From contig JAURUC010000001.1 in the NCBI GenBank assembly GCA_030803735.1, positions 1,621,501 through 1,685,500 on the forward strand: a stretch of DNA of 64,000 nt. The letters run 5' to 3'. The notes under the pieces are model-generated. The model worked only from the letters and a program-made list of their open reading frames with translations, was not told the DNA's origin and searched no databases. Shown piece after piece: positions 8,425-17,714 of the stretch. The stretch's first letter is position 1. Each line of letters starts with the position of its first letter. The position numbers were made by a program, and so were the translations under genes. The DNA comes from Actinopolyspora lacussalsi (GTDB lineage Bacteria > Actinomycetota > Actinomycetes > Mycobacteriales > Pseudonocardiaceae).

Positions 8425-8445
8425 CCACCGCCCGCGGCGAACGGT

Positions 8446-9108
8446 TCAGCCGCCCCAGCGGGCCGTCTCCCCCACCAGCGCGGAGACGACCCCGTCGGAG
8501 TCGGCGATCACGATGGACTCCCCCAGTACGTCGTGCGGCGCGCGTTCCAGTACCGATCCCCCGAGTTCCGTGACGCGTTCGGCTGCCTCGTCCAGTGCGC
8601 CCACCACGAAGTAGCACAGCCAACCGGTGCTCTCCGCCGCACCGCGCGGACCGCTCCGGGCCGCCACCGCGCGTTCCCCCACCGTGTAACTCGTCCTCGG
8701 CGAGTCCGTCCGCACCGTCCAGATCAACGACTCGCTCCAGAAGCTGTCGGCGGACTCCGCCTGTGCGGTGCGCAGTTCGACCCAGCACGGCTCGCCCTTG
8801 CGGGGCGGTGGCGCCCACGGGCCGTGCTGTGCGCGGCCTCTGACCATGCTCGCGCAGGTGTCCTCCGGGCCCGAGAGATCTCCGTCCGTGGTGGCACCCG
8901 CGAACACGAGTTGCCACTGCGGGGTTCGTCGGGAACGGTTCGTGCGGAGCGTGGCGCACTTGCGCTCACCGACCCAGCACTCGAAGCCTTCCTCGGATCG
9001 CAACACCGTCCAGTCCAGCAGTTTCCGGTAGAAGCCTGCGGTGGCGGCGGGATCGGCAGTACGCAGCTCGGCGCGGCGCAGGCCGCAAACCGCTGAGTTT
9101 GGGGGCAA
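8446..9108 (-). CDS. VOC (glyoxalase/bleomycin-resistance) family protein
   Basis: 220 residues made of two similar halves, each with the VOC pattern. The first is AELRTADPAATAGFYRKLLD ... TVLRSEEG. The second is WVELRTAQAESADSFWSESL and ends with VIADSDGVVSALVG. The start is a TTG at 9108 with AGGAAG upstream; no ATG or GTG fits the first beta strand. Two-domain VOC proteins of this kind are common in actinomycetes and usually have no assigned substrate. Metal ligands of glyoxalase I are not obvious. Confidence 0.7.
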   Translation of the reverse strand: MPPNSAVCGLRRAELRTADPAATAGFYRKLLDWTVLRSEEGFECWVGERKCATLRTNRSRRTPQWQLVFAGATTDGDLSGPEDTCASMVRGRAQHGPWAPPPRKGEPCWVELRTAQAESADSFWSESLIWTVRTDSPRTSYTVGERAVAARSGPRGAAESTGWLCYFVVGALDEAAERVTELGGSVLERAPHDVLGESIVIADSDGVVSALVGETARWGG

Positions 9109-9270
9109 CGTTGTAGCTTCCTAGCCGGTACCGGAGTGACCGTGCTGCGACGATCGCGGTGTCGTCGCGGCGATCACTCGCTTGGGGCAGCGTTCGGCGT
9201 ATCATCTTGGCTAACCACGCCGCTGTTGGCAATGCTCCGTTCGGAGCAACGGAGAGGACCGTTCATCGTG

Positions 9271-9633
9271 CTAGCGGATACGTTCCAAGTCACGCGCGCT
9301 GTCCAGCAGCTGCTGCGCCAGACTTCGTACCTCCGCCTGTTCCGCACCCTCACCCGCCGCCGTGGCGACGTCCTCGGCGGCGCACCGCAGCTGGAACAGT
9401 CTGTCCTGCAGATCGTCGAGTTCCGCCCCGGAAAGCACCACCGCGTCCTCCGGCAGCCCACCGCGCTGTACCGCCGCGCGACGCTCGTAGGCCCGCTGTC
9501 TGCAGGACTGCGCGCAGTACATGCGTGGGCGACCGACACTGCCTGCGCCCGGTATCCGACGACCGCACCACGAACAGTGCCGCGGTGTTCGGGTGCGTGG
9601 TTCGAGCGATTCGATATCGGATGTTGTCTCCAC
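9271..9633 (-). CDS. Small Cys-rich (zinc-binding-like) protein
   Basis: 120 residues starting at GTG 9633. The first half has HCSWCGRRIP ... GRPRMYCAQSCRQRAYERR. This is a C-x2-C ... C-x3-C cluster that should hold one zinc ion, in a basic context suited to nucleic acid binding. The second half (about 65-120) is helical and acidic with heptad-like spacing, a possible coiled coil. The SCRQRAYE-RR signature recurs in uncharacterised actinobacterial proteins, to my knowledge without function. No operon partner: neighbours are the VOC gene (same strand, 162 bp away) and divergent GDPD. Confidence 0.6.
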   Translation of the reverse strand: METTSDIESLEPRTRTPRHCSWCGRRIPGAGSVGRPRMYCAQSCRQRAYERRAAVQRGGLPEDAVVLSGAELDDLQDRLFQLRCAAEDVATAAGEGAEQAEVRSLAQQLLDSARDLERIR

Positions 9634-9777
9634 GGTTGACCACGCTAGTCCGAATCAGGCTCATTTGCGGGCAGGCACGCCGAAAAATCCTTCCGTACCG
9701 GCCGACGGGGGGACGACACCGACAGTCATCGGGTACCCCTCGCGGACTCGCCGCGGGACTCGTTGCACAGTGGTGCG

Positions 9778-10599
9778 ATGTACGGCTCGTCCCCGGCTTC
9801 CTCCCGGCAGCACCCGTTCCTGAGTCCCGAGCTCCGTCCCCGCGCGTTCGCGCACCGGGGTTGGCACATCGGCGAACTGGCGGGCATGGAGAACTCGCTC
9901 AGTGCCTTCCGGCGTGCGGTTCGAGAGGGGTTCCACTACCTGGAGACGGACGTGCACTCCACTTCGGACGGTGTCGCGGTGGTGCACCACGACGCCGACC
10001 TGCGCCGGACCACCGACAGCACCGGTGAGATCCATCGTCGGCGCTGGTCGAGCGTCTCCGACGCGCGCGTCGGAGGACGTGAACCGGTGTGCTCGTTGGA
10101 CCAGTTGCTGGAGGAACTGCCAGAGGCGCTGCTCAACATAGACGTCAAGGCGGATTCGGCGGTGGTGGCGACGCTGCGAACGATCCGGCGGCACAACGCC
10201 TGGCACCGGGTGTGTCTGGCGGGTTTCTCCGATCGGAGGCTGGGGGTGCTGCGGGCACACGGGGACGCCCGCCTGCTCACCTCCATGGGACCGATGGAGA
10301 TCGGTGGGCTCTGGTTGGGCTCGCGGGCATCCGCTCTCGCGGGGACGGTGGGCCGCGCCTCGCTACCCGTCGGAGTCGCGGCCCAGGTGCCGCGTAGGCA
10401 TCGTGGATTGCACGTCGTGGACCGGCGGTTCGTCGAACGAGCACACGCCCGAAGCACCGAGGTGCACGTGTGGACCGTGGACGATCCGGGGGAAATGGCC
10501 GAGCTGCTGGACGTGGGTGTCGACGGGGTGTTGACCGACCGTCCGGATCTGCTGCGGGACGTCCTGCGCGGGCGGGAGCAGTGGCACACGGCCCGGTAG
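9778..10599 (+). CDS. Glycerophosphodiester phosphodiesterase
   Basis: About 273 residues from ATG 9778. The frame extends upstream to 9763. The GDPD motif set is present: FAHRGWHI, then MENSLSAFRRAV, LETDVHSTSDGVAVVHHD (the HR...E.D...HD metal and catalytic residues), LLNIDVKAD, and near the C-terminus VHVWTVDDP and GVDGVLTDRP. The enzyme splits glycerophosphodiesters into glycerol-3-phosphate and an alcohol. No signal peptide is visible, so the cytoplasmic type is likely. Confidence 0.88.
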   Translation: MYGSSPASSRQHPFLSPELRPRAFAHRGWHIGELAGMENSLSAFRRAVREGFHYLETDVHSTSDGVAVVHHDADLRRTTDSTGEIHRRRWSSVSDARVGGREPVCSLDQLLEELPEALLNIDVKADSAVVATLRTIRRHNAWHRVCLAGFSDRRLGVLRAHGDARLLTSMGPMEIGGLWLGSRASALAGTVGRASLPVGVAAQVPRRHRGLHVVDRRFVERAHARSTEVHVWTVDDPGEMAELLDVGVDGVLTDRPDLLRDVLRGREQWHTAR

Positions 10600-10743
10600 C
10601 GCATCGTTCTCCGCCGATCGTTCTCCGCCGGACGAACCAGGGGTTCACCACTTCTGAGTGGAACTACGCATTGCCACACCCGGTTCGGACGAGAAAGGTC
10701 CTCGAAGTAGTCGACGCGATGACCGATCTCGAGGACGGAGCGC

Positions 10744-12141
10744 ATGGCCGCCACAGACGCGGAGTTCACGCCGGAAACGGCCCGGCGGCGCGAGCACAGC
10801 GGTTGGTGCTGGTACGACTGGGCCAACTCGGTGTTTCCCACCTCGATCACGACGGTGTTCCTGTCGCTGTACCTGACCACGGTGGCGACCCGGGCAGCGG
10901 AGTCCGACACGGCACGCAACGGCGCGGCGGCCTGCCCGGGAGGTGACGCGCTGCAGCGGTGTGACATCGCCGTGCTGGGTTGGTCGTTCCCGGCCGGTTC
11001 GCTGTGGGGTTATCTGCTCGCGTTGGCCGCGGTGGTTCAGGTGCTGGTCCTGCCGATCGCGGGAGCTGTCGCCGACCGGACCCGCGACAAGCGGAGAATG
11101 CTGGGGATCTTCGCCTTCTGCGGGGCGGGAACCACCGCGTTGCTGGCTTTGGTGGGCGGGCAGAACTGGCTGTTGGGCGCCGTGCTCTTCCTGTTGGCGA
11201 ACCTGTGTTTCGGGGCGGCCGTGGTGGTCTACTACTCACTGCTGCCGGAGATCGCGCACGCCGACGAACGCGACGGACTGTCGGCGCGTGGCTGGGCGTT
11301 CGGCTACCTGGGGGGCGGGGTGGCTCTCGCGCTGCACCTGATGCTCTACGTCGGGCACGACGCGCTAGGCATCGGTGAGGACACGGCGGTACGGCTGGTA
11401 TTCGTCTCCGCCGGGGTGTGGTGGGCCGTGTTCACCGTACTGCCACTGCGGCTACTGCCGGGCAGGCGACCGGGCGCGAGTTCCGAGGGACCGGTGCTGC
11501 GTGCCGGTTTCCGGCAGCTGGGTGCCACGCTGCGGCAGGCACGGCGGCTCCCGTTGACCCTGGCCTTTCTCGGCGCGTACATGGTCTTCACCGACGGCAT
11601 CAGCACGGTGTTCAAGGTGTCGGCACAGTACGGTGAGCTGGAGCTCGGTCTCGACCGACAGGTTCTGATCACGACGATCCTGATCGTACAGTTCATAGCG
11701 TTTCTCGGTGGGATGCTGCACGGCTGGGTGGCGCGCAGGCTGGGAGCCAAGCGCACGATCATGCTCAGCCTGACGGTTTGGATCGTGGTGCTGTCCGGGG
11801 CGTTCTTCACCCAGCAGGGGGAACCGTTGCAGTTCTACGGGGTCGCGGCCGGGATCGGCCTGGTACTCGGCGGAACGAACGCGTTGTCGCGTTCGTTGTT
11901 CAGCCAGATGATCCCGGCCGGGAGCGAGGCCGAGTACTTCTCGCTCTACCAGATCGGCGAGCGCTCCACTTCGTGGGTGGGACCGCTGCTGTTCGCGGCG
12001 GTGGGACAGGCGACCGGTTCGTTCCGACTGGCGATCCTGTCGTTGCTCGGTTTCTTCGTGCTGGGCCTGCTGCTGGTCTCGATGGTGCCGGTACGTCGAG
12101 CGATCCGGCAGGCGGGCAACCCCGCTCCCAAAGTGCTCTGA
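10744..12141 (+). CDS. MFS transporter, UMF1 (Atg22-like) family
   Basis: 465 residues with about twelve hydrophobic segments. It begins with the hallmark WYDWANSVF of the UMF1/Atg22-like group and has VADRTRDKRRM in the first cytosolic loop and a related positive loop near the middle. The ATG at 10744 follows a GAGGACGGAG site. Members are presumed exporters of small solutes; the substrate is unknown. Its stop codon begins a conserved 23-bp module also found at the stops of eis and the NUDIX gene. Confidence 0.8.
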   Translation: MAATDAEFTPETARRREHSGWCWYDWANSVFPTSITTVFLSLYLTTVATRAAESDTARNGAAACPGGDALQRCDIAVLGWSFPAGSLWGYLLALAAVVQVLVLPIAGAVADRTRDKRRMLGIFAFCGAGTTALLALVGGQNWLLGAVLFLLANLCFGAAVVVYYSLLPEIAHADERDGLSARGWAFGYLGGGVALALHLMLYVGHDALGIGEDTAVRLVFVSAGVWWAVFTVLPLRLLPGRRPGASSEGPVLRAGFRQLGATLRQARRLPLTLAFLGAYMVFTDGISTVFKVSAQYGELELGLDRQVLITTILIVQFIAFLGGMLHGWVARRLGAKRTIMLSLTVWIVVLSGAFFTQQGEPLQFYGVAAGIGLVLGGTNALSRSLFSQMIPAGSEAEYFSLYQIGERSTSWVGPLLFAAVGQATGSFRLAILSLLGFFVLGLLLVSMVPVRRAIRQAGNPAPKVL

Positions 12142-12161
12142 TCGAAATTTTCCGGACGGGT
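12139..12161 (+). repeat. Stop-codon module, copy 1
   Basis: Starting at the TGA of the transporter gene, 23 bp follow the pattern TGATYGAAR, TTTTCCGG, W, CGGGT. The same module starts at the stop codons at 25596 (minus strand) and 41874. Confidence 0.6.
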
Positions 12162-12164
12162 CGA

Positions 12165-12235
12165 CCGGATGCTCGCACGGAGGGAACTTCCCGCCGGATC
12201 TCGCGTCGGGATACCCGACATCGGGCAACGAGGTC
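12165..12235 (+). repeat. Degenerate copy of the structured 3'UTR repeat
   Basis: The stretch gagggaacttcccgcc, then tctcgcgtcggg, then cccgacatcgggcaacgagg aligns with the repeat after the NUDIX gene (41909-41970). Its GGAAC word lies 42 bases after the stop codon, against 40 there. Several positions differ, so I call it degenerate. Confidence 0.4.
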
Positions 12236-12651
12236 TAGTGACTCCGACGTGGGTCGACGATCGCCCGGAAAGGTATTCGTACGGGTTCCCGGCACGTCGC
12301 TGCCGGCAACACTGCTCCAAATCGGTGACACTGTCCCCCCGCTCATCCGTGTGTTGGCATATTCCAGTACCTTGCGTCACTATCGGAGTGAGGGCAGCAT
12401 TAATTACGAAGAGTAACGATACGCTTGCTCATCAACACGAAAGAGGAAGTGAGATCGGTCGCATTCCGAAACATGTCCGGGTTGGTATTTGGTCCGAGTG
12501 ACGGGTGTTCTGGCACTATCACCCGTTCAGACGCACCTGTGGGTTACGAGAGGGAAAACGCGTCACGAACGCCGCAACCGTGCATCTCACGGGTAGTCGA
12601 CCTAGTTGACGAGTGAATGTCGTCACCGACGGCAACCAGGAACCTCATACC
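12236..12651. other. Long gap without a recognisable gene
   Basis: Between the transporter and rbpA about 590 bp hold no convincing gene. Around 12390-12480 the DNA is less GC-rich than elsewhere. A weak stem (gacgggtg/cacccgtt) lies at 12500-12527. The downstream end carries the rbpA promoter. Confidence 0.4.
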
Positions 12652-12679
12652 GGGAACAGACGACGAGGCCCACGTCGTT
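12652..12679 (+). promoter_or_regulatory. SigH/SigR-type promoter of rbpA
   Basis: GGGAACA (12652-12658), 17 bases, then CGTT (12676-12679) fits the GGGAAYA-N16-17-cGTT pattern of the disulfide-stress sigma factors SigH (mycobacteria) and SigR (Streptomyces). It lies about 55 bp upstream of the rbpA ATG. Streptomyces rbpA is a known SigR target, which supports the reading. Confidence 0.65.
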
Positions 12680-12734
12680 GCACTCGGTGAGCACAGCCGC
12701 CCGGACCCCGGGCCCCGAAGCGAAAGGAACCGTC

Positions 12735-13091
12735 ATGGCCGACCGCGTTCTGCGTGGCAGCCGGCTCGGAGCGGTGAGCTACGAGACGGATCGTAACCAC
12801 GACCTCGCACCGCGCCGGACGGTGCGCTACGCCTGCTCCAAGGACCACGAGTTCGAGGTGCCCTTCTCCGACGACGCCGAGATCCCGTCGACCTGGGAAT
12901 GTCGCCTGCACGGCACCGAGTCGAAGATCATCGACGGCAGCCAGCCGGAGCAGAAGAAGGCCAAGCCGCCGCGCACCCACTGGGACATGCTGCTGGAGCG
13001 CCGCAGCGTCCCCGAGCTCGAGGAACTGCTCAACGAGCGGCTGGAGGAGTTGCGCGCACGCCGTAACCGGCCCACCGAGAGCACGAACTGA
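12735..13091 (+). CDS. rbpA: RNA polymerase-binding protein RbpA
   Basis: 118 residues from ATG 12735 with GAAAGGA seven bases upstream. MADRVLRGSRLGAVSYETD opens the protein. The core has YACSKDHEF and TWECRLHG, the Cys/His positions that bind zinc in the Streptomyces protein. The C-terminal sigma-interaction part ends TPL-like with THWDMLLERRS, VPELEELLNERLEELR. RbpA is an essential actinobacterial factor that binds RNA polymerase and the principal sigma factor and stabilises the open complex. It stands alone with its own promoter and terminator. Confidence 0.95.
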   Translation: MADRVLRGSRLGAVSYETDRNHDLAPRRTVRYACSKDHEFEVPFSDDAEIPSTWECRLHGTESKIIDGSQPEQKKAKPPRTHWDMLLERRSVPELEELLNERLEELRARRNRPTESTN

Positions 13092-13107
13092 CCGTGCGAC
13101 CGCACAC

Positions 13108-13139
13108 GGGCGTCCGTTCCACCGGGTGAACGGGCGCCC
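13108..13139 (+). terminator. Terminator after rbpA
   Basis: gggcgtccgttc (13108-13119) pairs with gaacgggcgccc (13128-13139) with one G-T pair and an 8-base loop, 16 bases past the rbpA stop. A short T-containing tail (ggtttggg) follows. Confidence 0.65.
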
Positions 13140-13196
13140 GTTCGGTTTGGGCCCGGGTTCTCCTCGACAGCCCGAACGTGCTCCCGCACACCGATG

Positions 13197-13991
13197 TCAC
13201 CGACCGCGTCGCAGCGGTGCCCTCCCGCCGCTCAGCCAGGCAAGCAGCCGACGCCCCCTGCGGCGCAGTCCCCACTTGGTCACCCGCAACAGTGCCTCCC
13301 GCACGATCGAGCCGTTCATCTTCGACTCGCCGCTTTCCCGCTCCACGAAGGTGATGGGCACCTCCGCCACGGTGCTGCCCGTCTCCACGACGCGCATCGC
13401 CAGATCCACCTGGAAGCAGTAACCCTGCGAAGCCACGGTGTGCAGCTCCAGCTCGCGCAGCACCTCGCCCCGGTAAACCCGGAAGCCACCGGTGAGATCG
13501 TTGATCGCCACCCCGAGTGCCCACTTGGAGTAGACGTTGCCGCCTCGCGACAACAGGGATCGGTACCAGGGCCAGTTCAGCACGGTCCCACCCGGGACGT
13601 ATCGCGACCCCAGCACCATGCCCGCCCGGGGAAGCGCTTCGAGCATGGTGGTCAGCTGCTCCGGGGCGTGCGAACCGTCGGCATCCATCTCCACGATCGC
13701 CTCGTAACCGCGCCGGAGCGCCCAGTCGAAGCCCGCGACGTAAGCGGCACCGAGCCCGGCCTTGGCGGCACGGTGCAGCACGTGGATCCGCTCGTCGACC
13801 GCGGCGATCTCGTCTGCCAGCGCACCGGTCCCGTCCGGGCTGTTGTCGTCGACGATCAGGACGTGTGTGGTGGGCACGGCCGTGGTCAGCCGCCGCACGA
13901 TGGTTCGCAGATTCTCCCGCTCGTTGAAGGTCGGAATCACCACGAGTACCGAGGACGCGGTGGAGTTCGCCGACTGCCGCGGATTCGTCAT
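13197..13991 (-). CDS. ppm1: Polyprenol monophosphomannose synthase
   Basis: 264 residues from ATG 13991; the frame extends six codons further. It is a GT2-family glycosyltransferase with [33 protein letters not shown] (metal-binding DAD) and the acceptor-side GSRYVPGG and FRVYRGEV motifs. It transfers mannose from GDP-mannose to polyprenyl phosphate at the inner membrane face. The product feeds lipomannan and protein mannosylation. It follows lnt by about 100 bp. In M. tuberculosis the two are fused in one protein, so the adjacent pair here is a split form of the same unit. Confidence 0.9.
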   Translation of the reverse strand: MTNPRQSANSTASSVLVVIPTFNERENLRTIVRRLTTAVPTTHVLIVDDNSPDGTGALADEIAAVDERIHVLHRAAKAGLGAAYVAGFDWALRRGYEAIVEMDADGSHAPEQLTTMLEALPRAGMVLGSRYVPGGTVLNWPWYRSLLSRGGNVYSKWALGVAINDLTGGFRVYRGEVLRELELHTVASQGYCFQVDLAMRVVETGSTVAEVPITFVERESGESKMNGSIVREALLRVTKWGLRRRGRRLLAWLSGGRAPLRRGR

Positions 13992-14088
13992 CGCTTTCCC
14001 CTCGCACACTCACCGCCGTCGACATCCGGCCGGCCGGCGGCACGTCCTCCGGCCGAAGCGATCGAACGGCCCGCAACGGTAGGTCGTA

Positions 14089-15711
14089 TCAACGGGCCCG
14101 CCTCGGCGCACGGTCGCGGTAGCGCCGCAGTGAGGTCGACAGCACAGCCCCCGCGCCGAGGGCGGTCACCAACCAGGTGACGTAGCGGCCCAGGAAGGTG
14201 GCCACCGTGTTCGACGAACGCAGCGGCACGTCGGCCACGACCGTCTCGGCGGTGAACTGCTCCGTGCTCCGCCGCACGCTCCCGTCCGGCCGCACCACGG
14301 CACTCACTCCGGAGGTGGCTGCCACGAGCGCCGCACGATCGTGTTCGACCGCACGCAACCGGGCCATGGCCAGCTGCTGATAACTCATCTCCGAACGGCC
14401 GTACCACGCGTTGTTGGTGGGTAACGCGAACAGATCGGCTCCGGCACGCGCCGCTTCCCGGAACACGTCGTCGTAGGCCACGTCGTAACAAATCCCCACT
14501 CCCAGCCGTGCGGGTCCGGCGGCCAGCACCCCCGGCTCCTCCCCCGCGGTCATGTCCTGCTGGAACCTCTGAACGAAGGGACTCACCGCACCCGCCACCG
14601 AGCGCAGCGGAATCTTCTCGGCGAACGGCACCAGGTGCTGCTTGACGTATTCCCCGGTGGCCCCGTTGTCCGGTCCCCAACGCACGATGCGATTGCTGAG
14701 CCCACCGTCCGGACCGTAAGCGAGACCACCGACGATCACCGGCGCACCGATCCGCTCGGCGACACGCCGCAACGCCGGATCCCGCCGCTGTGCTCCCCAG
14801 GAGCCGACCTGTTCGGGCAGCAGCACGAAGTCGGGGCGTCGAACCCGTCCGGCGGCCACGTCAGCCGCCAACCGGCGAGCGGACCGGATGTGGTTCGCCT
14901 GCAGCTGCTCGTCCCGATACAGCAGATCCAGACCGACGTTGGGGGCATTGCCCTGCACGACGGCCACCGTGGCGGTCCCGGATCGACTTCCCGCGCCGAC
15001 GGTGGGAAGCACCGCCAGCCCCGCCATGACGGGCACCAGGACCGCGCAGACCGGCACGACGAACAGCCGAACCGTGCCACGGATCCCCCCTCGACCGCGC
15101 TCGACACCACCTCTTGGCCACGGCGACCGGCTCACCGACTCGGCCAGTCCCGCCCCGATCAGTGCCACGGCGAAGCCGACCAGCGCGGTGCCCCCGACCG
15201 ACGCGAGCGGCAGCAGCACACCATCGGTCTGGGTGAACGCCAGCCGCCCCCACGGGAAACCGCCGAAAGGCAGCGCGGAACGCAGCACCTCGGCCGCCAG
15301 GAAAACAGCCGCCTGCCAGACGGGGGCGGCGGGCAGGCGGGTGACCCGGGCCGCACCCGCTCCGGCGAGGCCGAAGAACAGCGCTTGGACCAGACACACC
15401 CCGAGCCACGGCCACGGACCGAACTGCGCACCGAGGAAATCCAGCAGCCAGCCGAGCAGCGGGAGGGTGTAGGCCAACCCGAACAGCAGCCCGTACCAGA
15501 AGCCGGCCCGGGCACGGCCTCCGCGCACGGCGAGCACGAAACCGGCCACCGCTACCGGGGAGAGCCACCACAGCTCACGCGGTGGGCACGACCAGTAAAG
15601 CAGGAGCCCGGCGAGCACGGCCGACACGAGCCGCACCGGTATCGGGAAGCGAGCGCGTTTCGAACGGATTCCGGCCCGGAGGCCGGTATGCCGTTCGCCT
15701 CCCGAACTCAC
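14089..15711 (-). CDS. lnt: Apolipoprotein N-acyltransferase
   Basis: About 540 residues from GTG 15711. The frame is open to an ATG at 15780, but the first hydrophobic segment fits the shorter form. Five to six membrane segments occupy the N-terminal 220 residues, followed by a nitrilase-type domain. The catalytic Glu is in LLPEQVGSW, the Lys in AEKIPLR and the Cys in GICYDVAYDD. The last membrane segment is near the C-terminus (VTWLVTALGAG). It adds the third acyl chain to lipoprotein N-termini. It is upstream of ppm1 and likely co-transcribed, in line with the Ppm-Lnt partnership described for mycobacteria. Confidence 0.88.
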   Translation of the reverse strand: MSSGGERHTGLRAGIRSKRARFPIPVRLVSAVLAGLLLYWSCPPRELWWLSPVAVAGFVLAVRGGRARAGFWYGLLFGLAYTLPLLGWLLDFLGAQFGPWPWLGVCLVQALFFGLAGAGAARVTRLPAAPVWQAAVFLAAEVLRSALPFGGFPWGRLAFTQTDGVLLPLASVGGTALVGFAVALIGAGLAESVSRSPWPRGGVERGRGGIRGTVRLFVVPVCAVLVPVMAGLAVLPTVGAGSRSGTATVAVVQGNAPNVGLDLLYRDEQLQANHIRSARRLAADVAAGRVRRPDFVLLPEQVGSWGAQRRDPALRRVAERIGAPVIVGGLAYGPDGGLSNRIVRWGPDNGATGEYVKQHLVPFAEKIPLRSVAGAVSPFVQRFQQDMTAGEEPGVLAAGPARLGVGICYDVAYDDVFREAARAGADLFALPTNNAWYGRSEMSYQQLAMARLRAVEHDRAALVAATSGVSAVVRPDGSVRRSTEQFTAETVVADVPLRSSNTVATFLGRYVTWLVTALGAGAVLSTSLRRYRDRAPRRAR

Positions 15712-15898
15712 CCTGGGGACAACCAACCGATCAACCTTCGCCGCCAACGAGCAACTCGGCCACCACCACCGGCGGCACACGGGGCGAATCTACTCCGCCG
15801 TTACGCTCCCCCGAACACGCGTGGTGGTGGCGACGCTCACGGCAACAGGACGGCGGGCTCCCCGGCTCCGGTACCGCCCGGTCAGTGATCCCGACGGC

Positions 15899-17515
15899 TC
15901 ACTGGTCCTCGTCCCCGGGGTCGCGCTGGTGAATGGTTTCACCGCGCAGCACGGTGCGCAGGCAACGCGGCAGTCTCGCCTCGGGGGACACGTCCGGCAG
16001 GTCGGGAACGCCGGAACGGGAATCGGTCGACCAGCGACGTACGCGCGAGTCCTGCACCGGTGAGACGAACTCGTCGACGTTCCACACCGCGTAGGTGGCC
16101 GTGGCTCCCGGAACAAGGGTTCCGGTCACGCCGTCGTCGACTCCCGCGGCTCGCCAACCGCCCCTGGTGTGCGCGTTGAACGCGGCCCGCGGGGAGATGC
16201 CGAAGCCCTCGGTCCGGTGGTGCACGGCGGCTCGGATCGCCTCCCAGGGGCCGAGGGGGGTGACCGGAGCGTCGGAACCGAACGCGAGCACCAGACCACT
16301 GGAGGCCAGCTCGGAGAACGGGTTCAACCTCGCACCCCGCCGCGGGCCGAGCCTGCTGGCGTACATCCGCGAGGTGCCACCCCACGAGGAGTCGAAGCAG
16401 GGCTGCACCGAGGCCACCACTCCGTAGCCCGCCAATTCGCCGGCGAGCTCACCGTCGATCATCTCCAGGTGTTCCAGTCGATGCCGGCTGCCCGCCAGTT
16501 CCGGGGTGCCGACCACTCGGGCGGCACGTCGGAACCCCTCACCCACCTCGGCGACCCCGGCATCGCCGATGACGTGGAAACCTGCCTGCACACCGTTGCG
16601 GGTGCAGTCCACGAGGTGCTCGGCGATGGCGTCGGCATCGAGGTAGAGCACTCCCGAGGTGGTGGGCGAGTCGGTGTAGGGCTCCCGCAGCGCCGCGGTG
16701 CGCGATCCCAGCGCACCGTCCACGAAAAGATCACCCCCGAGTCCTTTGGCCCCGAGCTCTCGCCCGGTCTCCAGCGCCCCCAGCTCCCCCCAGTAGCCGA
16801 CGACCTCGGGAACCCCGCCCTGCCTGGAGAGCATCATCAGATCCGCGAGATCGTCGGCACCCGAGATGTCCGGTCCCGCGCACTCGTGAACACAGGCTAT
16901 GCCCTGCGAGGCCGCGTGACGCAGGAAAGCTGCCTGAGCCTCCCTGCGCTGCAGCGGGCTGAGCGATTCCCGCGCGGCGCTGCGGGCGTGATGGTGCGCG
17001 ACGCGTGTGAGTGGTCCCTGCTCGTCCCAGCCCTCGGCGCCCTTCGCCAGCGGCGCCCGGTCGAGCAGCGCGCTGGAGACGAGTGCCGAGTGCACGTCGA
17101 TGCGGGACAGGTAGACCGGAGCCCCGCGGGCGGCCTCGTCCACCTCGGCCCTGGTGGGAGGACGTTGTTCGGGCCACCAGCTCTCGTCCCAGCCGTGCCC
17201 CCAGACGAGCCTGCCGGGGTGCTCGGCCACGTAGTCCCGCAACGCGTGCAGGAACTCGGTCAGCGAGGCGCACCCCGTGAGGTCGAGTCCGTTGAGCAAC
17301 AGACCGCTCGAGGTCGCGTGCACGTGCGAATCCACGAAGGCGGGCGCCACGAACGCGCCGTCCAGCTCGACGATGTCGGCGTCCGGATGCAACGCACGGC
17401 CAACCGTGTCGGTGCCAACCCAGGCGATGGTGCCGTCCTTGACGGCCATCGCGGTGGCGTCCGGATTGCCCGGCGAATGGATTCGCCCGCCGAGCAAGAG
17501 CGTGGTGTCGGACAT
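15899..17515 (-). CDS. Amidohydrolase family protein (YtcJ-like)
   Basis: 538 residues from ATG 17515; a longer frame to 17581 lacks better signals. The fold markers are AFVDSHVHAT (HxH metal site near 66-70), WGHGWDESWW, LSRIDVHSAL, FVDGALGSRT, FHVIGDAGV, RLEHLEMI and GSDAPVTPLGPWEA with the last metal Asp. This is the YtcJ/NfdA-like branch of the amidohydrolase superfamily, whose members deacylate or hydrolyse amides. The natural substrate is unknown. It has its own strand block between lnt and fxsA. Confidence 0.82.
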   Translation of the reverse strand: MSDTTLLLGGRIHSPGNPDATAMAVKDGTIAWVGTDTVGRALHPDADIVELDGAFVAPAFVDSHVHATSSGLLLNGLDLTGCASLTEFLHALRDYVAEHPGRLVWGHGWDESWWPEQRPPTRAEVDEAARGAPVYLSRIDVHSALVSSALLDRAPLAKGAEGWDEQGPLTRVAHHHARSAARESLSPLQRREAQAAFLRHAASQGIACVHECAGPDISGADDLADLMMLSRQGGVPEVVGYWGELGALETGRELGAKGLGGDLFVDGALGSRTAALREPYTDSPTTSGVLYLDADAIAEHLVDCTRNGVQAGFHVIGDAGVAEVGEGFRRAARVVGTPELAGSRHRLEHLEMIDGELAGELAGYGVVASVQPCFDSSWGGTSRMYASRLGPRRGARLNPFSELASSGLVLAFGSDAPVTPLGPWEAIRAAVHHRTEGFGISPRAAFNAHTRGGWRAAGVDDGVTGTLVPGATATYAVWNVDEFVSPVQDSRVRRWSTDSRSGVPDLPDVSPEARLPRCLRTVLRGETIHQRDPGDEDQ

Positions 17516-17714
17516 GTATCGGACCTGGCCCCTGTAGTTCACCCTCGCGTGTGCAACCTGCGCGAACCGCCCGACCGTCACTCGTCGTGTTCCGAGTCGC
17601 GTATCCGGCCGTACCGCCGTGCGGCACTACCGCCACGGCTCGTGGCCGTCGGTCGCGGTCGCCCCCGAGTAGCTTAACCCGCTGCTTGTACTCGCCCGAC
17701 CACAGCCGACCCAC

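Noticed and set aside
12425..12616. Possible 63-codon gene upstream of rbpA
   Set aside because: No convincing ribosome site or protein-like composition; overlaps a weak stem and lies in the promoter region.
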